Shown here: piece after piece, positions 52,083-60,894 of the stretch
Layout of the letters: every line of letters begins with the position of its first letter
How positions within the stretch are numbered: the first letter of the stretch is position 1
Source: Clostridia bacterium
GTDB lineage: Bacteria; Bacillota; Clostridia; Caldicoprobacterales; Caldicoprobacteraceae
Length of the DNA: 64,000 nucleotides
Reading direction: 5' to 3'
Assembly (NCBI GenBank): GCA_017577715.1
Contig: PKRC01000003.1
Location: forward strand, 124,001 to 188,000
Notes under the pieces: generated by a model
Seen by the model: the letters and a program-made list of their open reading frames with translations, nothing else
Database searches by the model: none
Told to the model about the DNA's origin: nothing
Translations under genes and position numbers: made by a program

Positions 52083-53993
52083 GTGAAGGTCTTGCAAACC
52101 AGCCTTTCGGCCGCTGTTCTTATTTTGGCTATTGTGGTAATCCGCACGCTGGCAATCAATAAGCTGCCCAAAAAAACTTTTCTTATCCTTTGGGATATTG
52201 TTTTATGTCGATTGCTTATCCCATTTTCCATTCCACTGCGTATGAGGGCATATAATGGGCCGGGCAATATTTCTGAGGTATTAGCGCAGGAAGATATTAT
52301 ATGGATTGTCCCCAATACGTCTTTACAGTATAATACCGCCAATATTGTGCCTGCAGAGGTGGCTAAAGCGCCATCGACGCCTTCGGTCGTTTCTCCTTTT
52401 GTACCCAATTGGTCAGCTTTTGTATTGGTATGGTCAACAGTTGCAATCATCATGGCAAGCTTTTTTCTGGTGACGCATCTCCGGTGTCTGAAGAAATATA
52501 AAACCGCACTTCCGGCACTTCCGGTCAACGGTTATGTTTTCAACCGGTGTTTGAGAGAGCATCCGATAAGAAGAACCGTTCAAATTAGGCAGTTGGATAC
52601 CATTGCGGTTCCGCTGACTTACGGTATATGGAGGCCGGTGATACTTCTTCCGAAAATAATAAGCAGCAAAGATGAATGGCGTCTGAAATACATTCTTGCT
52701 CATGAGCTGGTACATATCAAACGGTTTGATACGCTGAGAAAATGGCTGCTTGCGGCAGCATTGTGTATTCATTGGTTTAACCCTCTGGTGTGGGCGATGT
52801 ATGTGCTTGCCAACCGTGATATTGAGCTGGCATGCGATGAAGCGGTTGTGCGAGCATTTGGTCAAACCTCAAGGTCGTCATATGCTTTGGCTTTGATCGG
52901 TATGGAGGAAGCCAAGATTGGATTGGAGCCGCTGGCCAGCAATTTCAATAAGAAGGCAATAGAAGAACGGGTCATATCGATTATGAAGACGAAAGAGGCT
53001 ACCGTTTTCAGTAGGGTGTTGGCGTTCATACTTGTAGCGGTAATGATGCTCACCTTTGCCGTTTCTCTAGTAGAAGCCGAGGTGGAGCCAAAGTCGTTGG
53101 GGCTGTTTAGAAAAGCATTTGGCGACGATGTGTACAAGTATGCCGACAGCATCAACGAGATTGCGGAAGAGAGCGCGGCGGTGGTAACTGAGGACTGCAC
53201 CATCCGCTTACAGAACATTATTTTTACCGACCACAATGTGTATGCAATCATGGCGGTGGAAGGTGAGCTACCGGAAGATTTCAGCATAAGCGGACGCATT
53301 GTGGACCCCGAAGACACCCCGAGGATACCCAGATGGAAGTATATGCTGTTTGGCAGCATGGAGGAGATAGGCTATCAGGACGGGGTGCGATATTTCCTTT
53401 GTTCAGCTACAATTACAGATTGGCTGTATATCAAGCCGCAGGATATAGATGAAGAGTTTATTAAAGCACATACCAGTCCTGGCTCTGATTACTTGAAATA
53501 CGAAAGCCTCAAGGATTGCGAGGGCAAGATCCTTGAGCTTACTTTGAATCTGAATGGAAGCAAATACATCCTTACAACTGTTGTGACCAATGTTTTTACC
53601 AAGAATATTGTTTTTTATCCTGAACCGGATTTATACGATGGCTATTGCATTGAAGAGATTATGCTTACGCCCTTTGAGCTTAAGATCAGGGGCTGCAGCC
53701 GGGAAATAGGTGAACACTCCAAGAGCACGGGTGAGTACAGTAACGAATGGATTGAACCCCATATCCGTGCAACGATAGTTTTGGTTGATGGTCAGGAAAT
53801 CAATCTTGATTATGACGATAGAAGATTGTTTTTTTACCAGCGTCATCCCATCAGCGTAATACGCAATTATGACACCAGTACCGGCAAATTCTATCGTAAT
53901 TGGAGGTTTAGTCGGTGGGAGCTTGATTTGAGCCAGGTAGTTGCTATCACTGTTAACGGTATAACTTATCGGGTTGACCGACAAGAAGATTAA
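52083..53993 (+). CDS. BlaR1-like M56 membrane metallopeptidase with unknown sensor domain
   Basis: 636 aa. Four hydrophobic helices surround a cytoplasmic zinc-protease domain: YGIWRPVILLP, the zinc motif HELVHIKR (near residues 206-213) and ELACDEAVV (third ligand, near 247), then SYALALIGM. After the last helix (~315-335) a ~300-residue C-terminal region follows. It is not a penicillin-binding domain as in true BlaR1 and I do not recognise it, so the signal may not be a beta-lactam. GTG 52083 follows GAGG. It is co-transcribed with blaI. Confidence 0.88.
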   Translation: MKVLQTSLSAAVLILAIVVIRTLAINKLPKKTFLILWDIVLCRLLIPFSIPLRMRAYNGPGNISEVLAQEDIIWIVPNTSLQYNTANIVPAEVAKAPSTPSVVSPFVPNWSAFVLVWSTVAIIMASFFLVTHLRCLKKYKTALPALPVNGYVFNRCLREHPIRRTVQIRQLDTIAVPLTYGIWRPVILLPKIISSKDEWRLKYILAHELVHIKRFDTLRKWLLAAALCIHWFNPLVWAMYVLANRDIELACDEAVVRAFGQTSRSSYALALIGMEEAKIGLEPLASNFNKKAIEERVISIMKTKEATVFSRVLAFILVAVMMLTFAVSLVEAEVEPKSLGLFRKAFGDDVYKYADSINEIAEESAAVVTEDCTIRLQNIIFTDHNVYAIMAVEGELPEDFSISGRIVDPEDTPRIPRWKYMLFGSMEEIGYQDGVRYFLCSATITDWLYIKPQDIDEEFIKAHTSPGSDYLKYESLKDCEGKILELTLNLNGSKYILTTVVTNVFTKNIVFYPEPDLYDGYCIEEIMLTPFELKIRGCSREIGEHSKSTGEYSNEWIEPHIRATIVLVDGQEINLDYDDRRLFFYQRHPISVIRNYDTSTGKFYRNWRFSRWELDLSQVVAITVNGITYRVDRQED

Positions 53994-54075
53994 CAGAAGG
54001 CTTCATCCGATTAGACTTTTTTGAGCCTTTGGTTTGCTCACGGATATCCAGCCGGTTTTCAGACGATAACTTAAA

Positions 54076-54126
54076 CCGCCATTCATCCTTCGATTTTAAT
54101 CGGAGATGAATGGCGGAACTTTTTTA
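54076..54126 (+). terminator. terminator of the blaI-blaR1 operon
   Basis: CCGCCATTCATC (54076-54087) pairs with GATGAATGGCGG (54105-54116), followed by a T-run (54120-54126). Confidence 0.85.
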
Positions 54127-54248
54127 AAATGTAAAATATATGATTCATTTAAAGTTCCTTGATGGATCAAATGCAGTGTTGTATAGCATTTGTATATTCA
54201 AAATATCATCATAACGCTTGCTTACTTTATGGTAAATCAAATCATCTA

Positions 54249-54307
54249 TTGACAACTCTATTCTATTGTGATAGAATGACGCTGTAAATATTCTATTGTG
54301 ATAGAAT
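54249..54307 (+). promoter_or_regulatory. second BlaI-type promoter with two operators
   Basis: TTGACA (54249-54254), 17 bp, TAGAAT (54272-54277). Operators ATTCTATTGTGATAGAAT at 54260-54277 and 54290-54307 are identical perfect palindromic boxes with 30-bp start-to-start spacing, the same layout as the blaI promoter. It would now control the scar at 54361 and possibly the lipoprotein and ABC genes downstream. Confidence 0.8.
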
Positions 54308-54360
54308 AATATCACGGTTATTTCATTGATATAAAGAGGCATATGTCAATGAAACACATA

Positions 54361-54475
54361 CTAACATTAAGCTGTTTGATTTGAAATCAAAAACGGAAAA
54401 TGGAAGCTTGATCTGAACCGGGTAGCCACTCTCACTTTCAACGGTAAGACGTATGCGTTGAAGGATGAGAAGTAA
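54361..54475 (+). pseudogene. scar of a collapsed second blaI-blaR1 module
   Basis: 54365-54393 encodes IKLFDLKSK, matching the BlaI start (IKLFDSELK). 54401-54475, in another frame, encodes WKLDLNRVATLTFNGKTYAL plus KDEK and a stop, matching the BlaR1-like C-terminus (WELDLSQVVAITVNGITYRV). Everything between the two ends (about 2.2 kb in the intact module) is gone, while the promoter and both operators remain. Confidence 0.7.
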
Positions 54476-54567
54476 AAAATTTGCTATTACTTATTTAATT
54501 TTAGAGTTTTACAAAAGGCTTAGGGTTTTACACTAGGCTATTGATAAATAAAGATAGGAGGATGGCA

Positions 54568-55788
54568 ATGAAGAAAATTATTGCGTTTAAGAAAATCCTT
54601 GTACTGCTCATTTGCCTTGCGTCATTGATATCAGCTTCGGCCTGCGGAAAACAGCAGGTGAATGAAGGACGGCTTGATGAACTGGTTGTGGATTTGCCGG
54701 ATAATTTTTTCATTGGGTTTGATGCATCAGAAGTCAAATCTGTGGATTCTGCCAAAGTATATAAAGCGGTGTCCCTGGAGTTTGATGCTGACGAAGTCGC
54801 TAAAAAACTGTTGAAGAGAGAAATCGTATCGACTAAAGTGTATGCTCAAGGACCGTGGTTTGAGACTGGCGATAATGAATTGAAGGAATATCTCACCGTT
54901 TATGACGGAGGCAAAAGCTTTGGGGTTGATTCCGGAGTTGTAGGCGGTCTTACTTATTCAATGGATGTAAATGGGGAGTCGCTGAGCGCCAAGCTGTCGA
55001 AGTTGATATCGAATGAACCGGGGCCGCCAGATAGCATTGCACAGGAATGGGGTTATAACCTGAAAAGTGATTATGCATCCTTTGCAGACCTTTCTTTTAT
55101 GAGCTACAAAGATGCCTTGGCAGAAGTGAAGAAGCTTTTGTGCGATACCTTGGGATTTCCCGAGCTTGAGGTTGCGGAAGCCTATTCGATGGATTTGGAA
55201 ACCATGCTGGAACACTATGAGCTTTACCTTGAGTCATGGAGCCACTTTGGCGGCGATAAAGAAGAAATAACCTTAACCAAGGATGACGAGTGTTATGTGT
55301 TCTTCTTCCGGCAGGTGATAGATGATATCCCTGTGATAAATGTTATATGGCAAGGCGGGAGATTAGCAAATTCGGCTGCAGGGGATTCTGATTCGGCCAT
55401 TAGGATTGCTGCTGGAAACCCTATGCCATGCACTAGTATAAGCGTGTGTTATGATAGGAATGGTGTGAGGGATATACGTGCTCATGGCCTATACAAGATT
55501 GTGGAGAGCAGAGAGGATAAACCGCTCGTCAGCGCTGCAAAGGCTTTGCAGGTAGTGATAGACGATTACTCGGAGATTTTGCTGGCAAGTGAAACAATTG
55601 TGGAATCAATGGAACTGTGCTATGTGGGAATTCCTTCGGCAGACGGCTATCAACTTATTCCCGCGTGGGTCTTTTGCATCGCCAAAGCGAATAAATGGTC
55701 GAGTCCGGCGGACGGCAGGGTGACCCCCGTATATTCCTATGAATATTACGTAGTAGACGCCATAACTGGCGAGAAGCTCAGCTCCTGA
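54568..55788 (+). CDS. uncharacterised lipoprotein
   Basis: 406 aa with a lipoprotein signal: MKKIIAFKKILVLLICLASL, lipobox SASAC, lipidated Cys26. The mature part is acidic, with a C-terminal YycI-like feel: VIDDIPVINVIWQGG, ISVCYDRNGVRDIRAHG, LIPAWVFCIA and YEYYVVDAITGEKLSS. The family is not recognised. ATG 54568 lies 5 nt after AGGAGG. It is followed by two permease genes and an ATPase, and may be under the second BlaI-type promoter. Confidence 0.75.
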   Translation: MKKIIAFKKILVLLICLASLISASACGKQQVNEGRLDELVVDLPDNFFIGFDASEVKSVDSAKVYKAVSLEFDADEVAKKLLKREIVSTKVYAQGPWFETGDNELKEYLTVYDGGKSFGVDSGVVGGLTYSMDVNGESLSAKLSKLISNEPGPPDSIAQEWGYNLKSDYASFADLSFMSYKDALAEVKKLLCDTLGFPELEVAEAYSMDLETMLEHYELYLESWSHFGGDKEEITLTKDDECYVFFFRQVIDDIPVINVIWQGGRLANSAAGDSDSAIRIAAGNPMPCTSISVCYDRNGVRDIRAHGLYKIVESREDKPLVSAAKALQVVIDDYSEILLASETIVESMELCYVGIPSADGYQLIPAWVFCIAKANKWSSPADGRVTPVYSYEYYVVDAITGEKLSS

Positions 55789-55817
55789 TTGGGCTGCTTT
55801 TAGCGGGGTGATGGACT

Positions 55818-56585
55818 GTGAAACTGTTTTTTTCCCTTTTGGCCGTCAATGTACGCCGGGCAGTATTTTCTCCGCGTTTTCTTCTCAGCGCCTGCAGTGT
55901 TACCTTGGTCATGTTCTTGACGGGTTTGGGCCTGCTGAGCAATGCTCATGACGTGATATATCTCTGCGGGCTGAGCAGCGGAAGTGAAAACCTGATGCTG
56001 ATTGTGGGCATATTGCCTCTGTTTCCCTTTGCCACTACTTTTGCCACCGAATGGGAAGAGCGCGCTACTGCGTTCTGGATGATACGCACAGGGATATGGA
56101 ACTACGCGGTGTCCAAGGTATTGGTGAGCGCATTGTCCGGCTTTTTGACTACAGCCGTAGGTATCATTCTTTTTGTGCTGATTGCATTAACCAGGTTTCC
56201 TCTATTCACGAAGGTCTCTACCGGTGATGCTTATTCGGTTCTACTGGATGCAGGGAAGCCGGTGCAATACCTGTGCTACTATATTGCGCATATCTCCCTT
56301 TCTTCGGTGCTGTTTGCCGTGGCGGCAGTGTGGATATCTACATATATCCCAAATAAATATGCAGCGGTGGCCGGTCCACTGGTGTTGTATTTTGTGGCTC
56401 ATCGTTTTACTGCGACGCTGAATATCCCGCAATACCTGAAAGTAGGCACAATTGTGGGATGGGTATATGGTATAGGCACTCCTCAAAAAACGCTGCTGTT
56501 GAAACTTGGTATTGTCGTAGTCTTATGTTTACTGATGGGATATGGCGCCGTAAGGCGTATAAGAAGGAGGGTATTTCGTGACTGA
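55818..56585 (+). CDS. ABC-2-type membrane permease subunit (first)
   Basis: 255 aa with about six hydrophobic helices. The order 'helix, loop, ATEWEERATAFWMIRTG, helices' is typical of exporter permeases. It starts with GTG 55818 behind GGGGTGATGG. It works with the next permease and the ATPase at 57479 to form an exporter. Confidence 0.75.
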   Translation: MKLFFSLLAVNVRRAVFSPRFLLSACSVTLVMFLTGLGLLSNAHDVIYLCGLSSGSENLMLIVGILPLFPFATTFATEWEERATAFWMIRTGIWNYAVSKVLVSALSGFLTTAVGIILFVLIALTRFPLFTKVSTGDAYSVLLDAGKPVQYLCYYIAHISLSSVLFAVAAVWISTYIPNKYAAVAGPLVLYFVAHRFTATLNIPQYLKVGTIVGWVYGIGTPQKTLLLKLGIVVVLCLLMGYGAVRRIRRRVFRD

Positions 56586-57474
56586 CCTGAAAACAATACT
56601 GCTGTGTGCGCTGGTGAATTTCCGCAAGTGGACGGTAAATCCCCGTATTTACACCCTTGCCGCTGTAACAATCGGTTTTCTGGCGTGGCACTCGGCGGGG
56701 CTATCGGAGCTATCGGCCGCTGTGGGCATTGCCGTTACACCGTGGGTTTTTCCAAATTTGATTACAACATCGGCTATGATAGCGGTTTATTGCTGCTTTA
56801 TAATGCTGTTTTTCTGCGATGCGCCGTTTGCGGACAGCCATACGCCCTTTCTTATTATCCGTACCGGCCGGCGCAACTGGGTGATAGGCCAACTTCTGTA
56901 TATCATACTGGCGGCTTTTGTCTATACGGTGTTCTTTTTAATCGTGTCGGTTGTGGTACTGATACCCAACGTGCAGTGGGACACTGACTGGGGGAAGGTT
57001 TTAAAGACAATTGCCGCAAACCCGAGCATTGCGAATGATTACGGCATCAAATTGACAATCTTTGTGCACCCACTGATCATAACCATGTTTTCGCCGATTG
57101 AAGCGACGCTCATCAGCTTTGGGCTCTTCTGGCTGACATCTGTGTTCATAGGTGTACTCATATTCTGCGGTAATGTGGTGATAGGGAGGATGGGCGGCCT
57201 TGTGATGGCAGGTGCGTTTCTGTGCATCTCATTTTTTACGGCCTACCTTGGTCCGCTGACGCTGGGAGGATATTGGGTACGCTACTTGTCGCCCATCAGC
57301 TGGTGCACCATGTACTCTTTGGACTGGGGCGGAAGAGGTGAATGGGGTGGAATGGGTGAGTTGGTTTCGCCATCTTATGCAGTGATTTCATTGCTGGTGG
57401 CCATCCTGTTTATGAGCATAGTTTCGATAAAGGTGTTTTGCAGAAAGGATCTAAACATACAGAAACGGAGGTAA
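56578..57474 (+). CDS. ABC-2-type membrane permease subunit (second)
   Basis: 298 aa, about six to seven helices, homologous in layout to the preceding gene (FFCDAPFADSHTPFLIIRTG resembles its EWEERATAFWMIRTG segment). It starts with GTG 56578 inside the end of the previous gene. It carries a Gly-rich loop (GGRGEWGGMGEL) before the last helix. Confidence 0.75.
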   Translation: MTDLKTILLCALVNFRKWTVNPRIYTLAAVTIGFLAWHSAGLSELSAAVGIAVTPWVFPNLITTSAMIAVYCCFIMLFFCDAPFADSHTPFLIIRTGRRNWVIGQLLYIILAAFVYTVFFLIVSVVVLIPNVQWDTDWGKVLKTIAANPSIANDYGIKLTIFVHPLIITMFSPIEATLISFGLFWLTSVFIGVLIFCGNVVIGRMGGLVMAGAFLCISFFTAYLGPLTLGGYWVRYLSPISWCTMYSLDWGGRGEWGGMGELVSPSYAVISLLVAILFMSIVSIKVFCRKDLNIQKRR

Positions 57475-57478
57475 TAAA

Positions 57479-58117
57479 ATGGCGGAGTATATGGTAGAAG
57501 TTTTGGATGCCGTGAAAAAATTCAAAGAAACGGTTGCGCTGAATCATGTGACGGTCAAATTTGAAACCGGCAAGATCCACGGGATAATCGGGCGCAACGG
57601 TTCGGGGAAGACCGTCCTTTTCAAATGCATCTGCGGATTTATGCAGTTAACTTCTGGCAGCATTTTGATAGACGGCCGTCCGGTAAAGCCAGGTACAGCC
57701 CAGGAAATTGGAGTTATTGTTGAGGACCCAGGTTTCATAGGTTCCCTGAGCGGATACAAAAACCTTAAACTGCTAGCATCCATACGGCGGAAGATATCGG
57801 ATGACGAGATTCGCAAAGCGCTTGTGCGCGTGGGGCTTGATCCCAACCTCAAGAAGCACGTCAGCAAATATTCTTTGGGAATGAGGCATAGGCTTGGAAT
57901 TGCACAGGCCATAATGGAAAAGCCAAAGCTGTTGATACTGGACGAGCCTATGAACGGCCTTGATAAGCAGGGCGTTTTAGAGATTCGCGAGGTACTCAAA
58001 GAATTAAACAGGGAAGGAGCTACCATTATATTGTCATCCCATTATGCCGAGGACATAGAGGCGCTTTGCGATACCGTTTATGAGATGGATGCCGGCGTTT
58101 TGACGCGAATTGGTTGA
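57479..58117 (+). CDS. ABC exporter ATPase (BcrA-like class)
   Basis: 212 aa. Walker A GRNGSGKTVLFK, Walker B LLILDEPMNGLD, switch LSSHYAED. The signature is KYSLGMRHRLGIAQAI (YSLGM instead of LSGGQ), as in antibiotic- and lantibiotic-export ATPases. It is the third gene of the exporter with the two preceding permeases. The ribosome site GGAGG is 8 nt before ATG 57479. Confidence 0.9.
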   Translation: MAEYMVEVLDAVKKFKETVALNHVTVKFETGKIHGIIGRNGSGKTVLFKCICGFMQLTSGSILIDGRPVKPGTAQEIGVIVEDPGFIGSLSGYKNLKLLASIRRKISDDEIRKALVRVGLDPNLKKHVSKYSLGMRHRLGIAQAIMEKPKLLILDEPMNGLDKQGVLEIREVLKELNREGATIILSSHYAEDIEALCDTVYEMDAGVLTRIG

Positions 58118-58186
58118 TGCGTAAAGGAAATGACTTTTTGAGATCTGGATATGTCTATTTTGCGTAGTGCTATAAAGGGAAGGCAT

Positions 58187-58351
58187 ATGCGTTATTTTTT
58201 ACTTTGCAGCCTACTATTGTGCACAATGCTGTCCGCCTGCAGCGCAGCCTCTACATCGCCAAACGGTGTATCGGATTCATTGCCTAAGATGAGCGAGCAT
58301 GTGCAGTTCCTATTTTCCATTAGTAGAATTTATGCCAAATTTGCATTATAA
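58187..58351 (+). CDS. short lipoprotein, possibly truncated
   Basis: 54 aa: signal MRYFLLCSLLLCTMLSAC (lipidated Cys18) and only ~36 mature residues. Either a peptide-sized lipoprotein or the surviving 5' end of a larger gene. AAGGGAAGG precedes ATG 58187. The remaining sequence to 58510 shows no gene. Confidence 0.5.
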   Translation: MRYFLLCSLLLCTMLSACSAASTSPNGVSDSLPKMSEHVQFLFSISRIYAKFAL

Positions 58352-58543
58352 TATTATCAGATAACATTATGGTGATGGGTATTTAATCGGTAGCCACACC
58401 AAAGAGTCAATAGGAAGCTTGTATAGAAGCAGCGTTGCTCCGGCTTACCGTTTTCTATAATTCCTGGCTTTGCTGTTTTTCAAGATCGGCTATGCTGCTT
58501 AAATGTAGAGTTGGTTATGTGCCAATGGATGGGGTGGTTTGCC

Positions 58544-59389
58544 GTGTTCAGGTTGTTTTTTGCTGGTAAGGATGACCCGCTGCTTTTGCAAAACGGCCCC
58601 TATAGGCCTTTTACTGTTTCTCATATCTCGGCAATGCTGTTGCTGTTTATTCTGATTTATATAGCCGTTGCTCATGTTAAGTATAAGGAATACCGTTTGC
58701 GGTTTTTATGGTCTGTTTGGGCTTATGTCTTTTTAGTCTTTCTCAATGTTTGCAGGTTTGTATGGGATGTATATACGGGGATTTTTGACATAAAAGAAGA
58801 TTTACCCCTTCAGCTTTGCGGCATACAGATGTTTGCCATTCCGCTGGCCCTTTTTCTGCAGCGCAAGGAAGATAAAATGCCTGGTCATTTCGATGTTTCC
58901 GGCGCTGCTGAAGCTTCAAAGTGGGTGTGGAAGATAGGGGAATATATATGTGAGTTTGTTTATGCGTATGGGACGGTGGGGGCTATTTTGGCCCTAATAA
59001 TTCCCCTTCCCACCCTTCAACAATATCCGGTGTTCCATTTTCGGAGCTTTCAAAGCCTGCTTTATCACGCAGTTATGGGGTTTATCGCATTTATGCTTCC
59101 CTATTTGAACTATAGACCCGATATAGGAAATGTGAAGAAGGCATATTGCGTTCTTATGATATGTGCGCTGTTTACCGGAATGGTGAATATGCTTATAGGC
59201 AGCAACTATCTGTATACCGCTTATCTTCCTATTAAATTTGATCTGCTGCCATGGCCGAAATACCTGCCGTTTTTGTTTGCCTTTGCTCTGTTTGTGGGGC
59301 GCTTGCCTTACTATGCCTACGCCTTTTTCCACAGGACGCATTCGGAGAGCGTAATGGATATGCTGCGTCAAGGCAGGTCAGGCTTTTGA
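58544..59389 (+). CDS. YwaF/TMEM164-like integral membrane protein
   Basis: 281 aa with seven or so helices. Typical segments are VSHISAMLLLFILIYIAV, EDLPLQLCGIQMFAIPLALF and MGFIAFMLPYLNYRPDIGN, and the order fits the TIGR02206/YwaF family of unknown function. GTG 58544 follows GGATGGGGTGG; TTG 58511 and ATG 58517 are alternatives without ribosome sites. Confidence 0.8.
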   Translation: MFRLFFAGKDDPLLLQNGPYRPFTVSHISAMLLLFILIYIAVAHVKYKEYRLRFLWSVWAYVFLVFLNVCRFVWDVYTGIFDIKEDLPLQLCGIQMFAIPLALFLQRKEDKMPGHFDVSGAAEASKWVWKIGEYICEFVYAYGTVGAILALIIPLPTLQQYPVFHFRSFQSLLYHAVMGFIAFMLPYLNYRPDIGNVKKAYCVLMICALFTGMVNMLIGSNYLYTAYLPIKFDLLPWPKYLPFLFAFALFVGRLPYYAYAFFHRTHSESVMDMLRQGRSGF

Positions 59390-59420
59390 ACAGCTTGAGG
59401 TGCCGATGTGGATTTTTCTA

Positions 59421-59450
59421 TTGACAAATGCAGAGTTTCGGGTATATAAT
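59421..59450 (+). promoter_or_regulatory. sigma-A promoter of tRNA-Val
   Basis: TTGACA (59421-59426), 18 bp, TATAAT (59445-59450), about 20 nt before the tRNA. Confidence 0.85.
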
Positions 59451-59470
59451 AACAATAGCTGAATAGGGAC

Positions 59471-59546
59471 GGGATCTTAGCTCAGCTGGGAGAGCGCCAC
59501 ACTCACATTGTGGAGGTCACTGGTTCGAGTCCAGTAGGTCCCACCA
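59471..59546 (+). tRNA. tRNA-Val (anticodon CAC)
   Basis: A full cloverleaf: acceptor GGGATCT/AGGTCCC, D arm with TAGCTCAGCTGGGAGAGC, anticodon stem CCACA/TGTGG with loop CTCACAT (anticodon CAC, reading GUG), T arm ACTGG-TTCGAGT-CCAGT, discriminator A and an encoded CCA end at 59544-59546. Confidence 0.96.
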
Positions 59547-59557
59547 ATTAAGTCTAC

Positions 59558-59590
59558 ACCTTCGGTTTTGGCCGAAGGTTTTTTATTTTG
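59558..59590 (+). terminator. tRNA-Val terminator
   Basis: ACCTTCGG (59558-59565) pairs with CCGAAGGT (59572-59579), then TTTTTATTTT. Confidence 0.85.
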
Positions 59591-59785
59591 TACGGCTCCT
59601 ATGTATTGGTGGTGGCTCTAGGGACTTGCTATGAAGGAATTTATGGATGCTTTTCCTATGACAGCGGTAGTAGTTTCAGCAAGCCCAAGCTAGAAGTTAA
59701 CAACCTCATTCTTATTCTCACGCAGCTGTTCATAGGAAAAACTGATATATCCACTGTTAAAAAAGATTTTTTTGTTAACAAAAGA

Positions 59786-59812
59786 AAAGAGCCTTTACGG
59801 CCCTTTGGCATG
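59786..59812 (-). terminator. terminator of the CotF-like genes
   Basis: On the minus strand, AAAGGGCC-gtaaa-GGCTCTTT followed by TCTTTTGTT, just after the stop at 59815. The region between the tRNA terminator and this hairpin has no convincing gene. Confidence 0.7.
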
Positions 59813-59814
59813 CA

Positions 59815-60120
59815 TTACTCAGTTATATAGGTGTCTAAAATTTCTTTAGATTGATTAAATGTTTGAAATAACTGCTTTTCTGGCTTTTCATACGGGTTCA
59901 ACCATCCTTTATTTGCAGCCAGTTGCGTTAGTGCAGTGTGTTCACCAATTATTTGTGTTAAGTTTGCACTAAACAGCTGCCTTAATTCTGGCGTTACCGC
60001 CTTAAGCGTTGCTGCTAGGTATGCATTTGCAGCCGAAGCTTTCACAGCTAAAGCGTTATTCGCGATAGTTTCATCGGATAAGTTCGTCACTTTCTGGCCT
60101 AATACCTCTTTTAATCCCAT
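59815..60120 (-). CDS. CotF-like spore coat protein
   Basis: 101 aa, helical and ferritin-like. ATLKAVTPELRQLFSANLTQ and ALTQLAANKGWLNPYEKPEK match the CotF coat family, in which the motif KGWxxPYxxP near the end is typical. Such proteins are made in the mother cell and laid on the spore surface. ATG 60120 follows GAGGAG and is directly adjacent to the stop of the upstream partner. Confidence 0.85.
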   Translation of the reverse strand: MGLKEVLGQKVTNLSDETIANNALAVKASAANAYLAATLKAVTPELRQLFSANLTQIIGEHTALTQLAANKGWLNPYEKPEKQLFQTFNQSKEILDTYITE

Positions 60121-60339
60121 TTAATGTAACTCCTCACTGTTTAAAACTTGATTTTCATTAATGAATTGCTGCATCCCTTTTATTCTTGCTTCCGCTGCCA
60201 TTATACCTGCTTCTGCAGACTTTTTTAAATCGCTGTCTTCAATCAACATAAGAGTTGCTCTGGCTGTTGCGAGTCCCTCAGCTTCCATCTTTAACAACTC
60301 TGTCAACATCAATAGTTCTGCCTCAGATAATTTTCTCAC
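60121..60339 (-). CDS. small CotF-associated helical protein
   Basis: 72 aa, two amphipathic helices (LSEAELLMLTELLKMEAEGL; LKKSAEAGIMAAEARIKGMQ). It is typical of the short partner gene upstream of CotF-like genes. GTG 60339 is chosen because GGAGGG lies just before it; an ATG at 60354 has no ribosome site. Confidence 0.75.
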   Translation of the reverse strand: MRKLSEAELLMLTELLKMEAEGLATARATLMLIEDSDLKKSAEAGIMAAEARIKGMQQFINENQVLNSEELH

Positions 60340-60354
60340 TACTTTTCCCTCCAT

Positions 60355-60894
60355 TGCTATTAATTTTGGTTATTACTAAAGTAAACACTATTAGTATTAA
60401 TAAATAAAATAGCAATTATTCATAAAGTCATAAGGCCATAAAGCCAATTGTCTATTTACCTAAATTTTGTGCAAACGGAACCTTGGCAAATAGTTAAATA
60501 AGGAAGCCCAGCTGGACATACTTTGGTTTTGATAATGCTTCTATAACTCTAATTCTGCAAAAACAAAAGTGTAATTGGTAGCATTACCAGAAATTAAACA
60601 TGACATATTCGCTGATCCTGTTTTGACAATGATGAATAAAATAAATTACACCTTTATGGTAACCTTTTTAGGAGCTCTGAGAAGGCAACCTGCAGAGCTT
60701 TCAATATGGCTATTGGCTTGATTTATGTCAAAATTTGAAGATAAATTAAAGCTATTGCACTTTAAAGGAGAATATGATACTATTATGAGGGTATTTTGTA
60801 CTTATAACTTTCATTTTATATATGCTGTCATTATATTGTATTTGTTGGGAATGTGTTACGATGGCTTGAAAATCTGTGAGGCGGAAGGAAGAGG
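60355..60894 (+). promoter_or_regulatory. cot-pit intergenic region with a pit promoter
   Basis: 540 bp without a gene. A hairpin AGCTCTG/CAGAGCT lies at about 60672-60698. A promoter-like pair TTGCAC (60755-60760), 17 bp, TACTAT (60778-60783) precedes the phosphate transporter gene. Nothing else is recognised. Confidence 0.5.

Noticed and set aside
59588..59830. 80-codon frame after tRNA-Val
   Set aside because: Begins inside the tRNA terminator tail, has no ribosome site, and its end overlaps the CotF-like gene.
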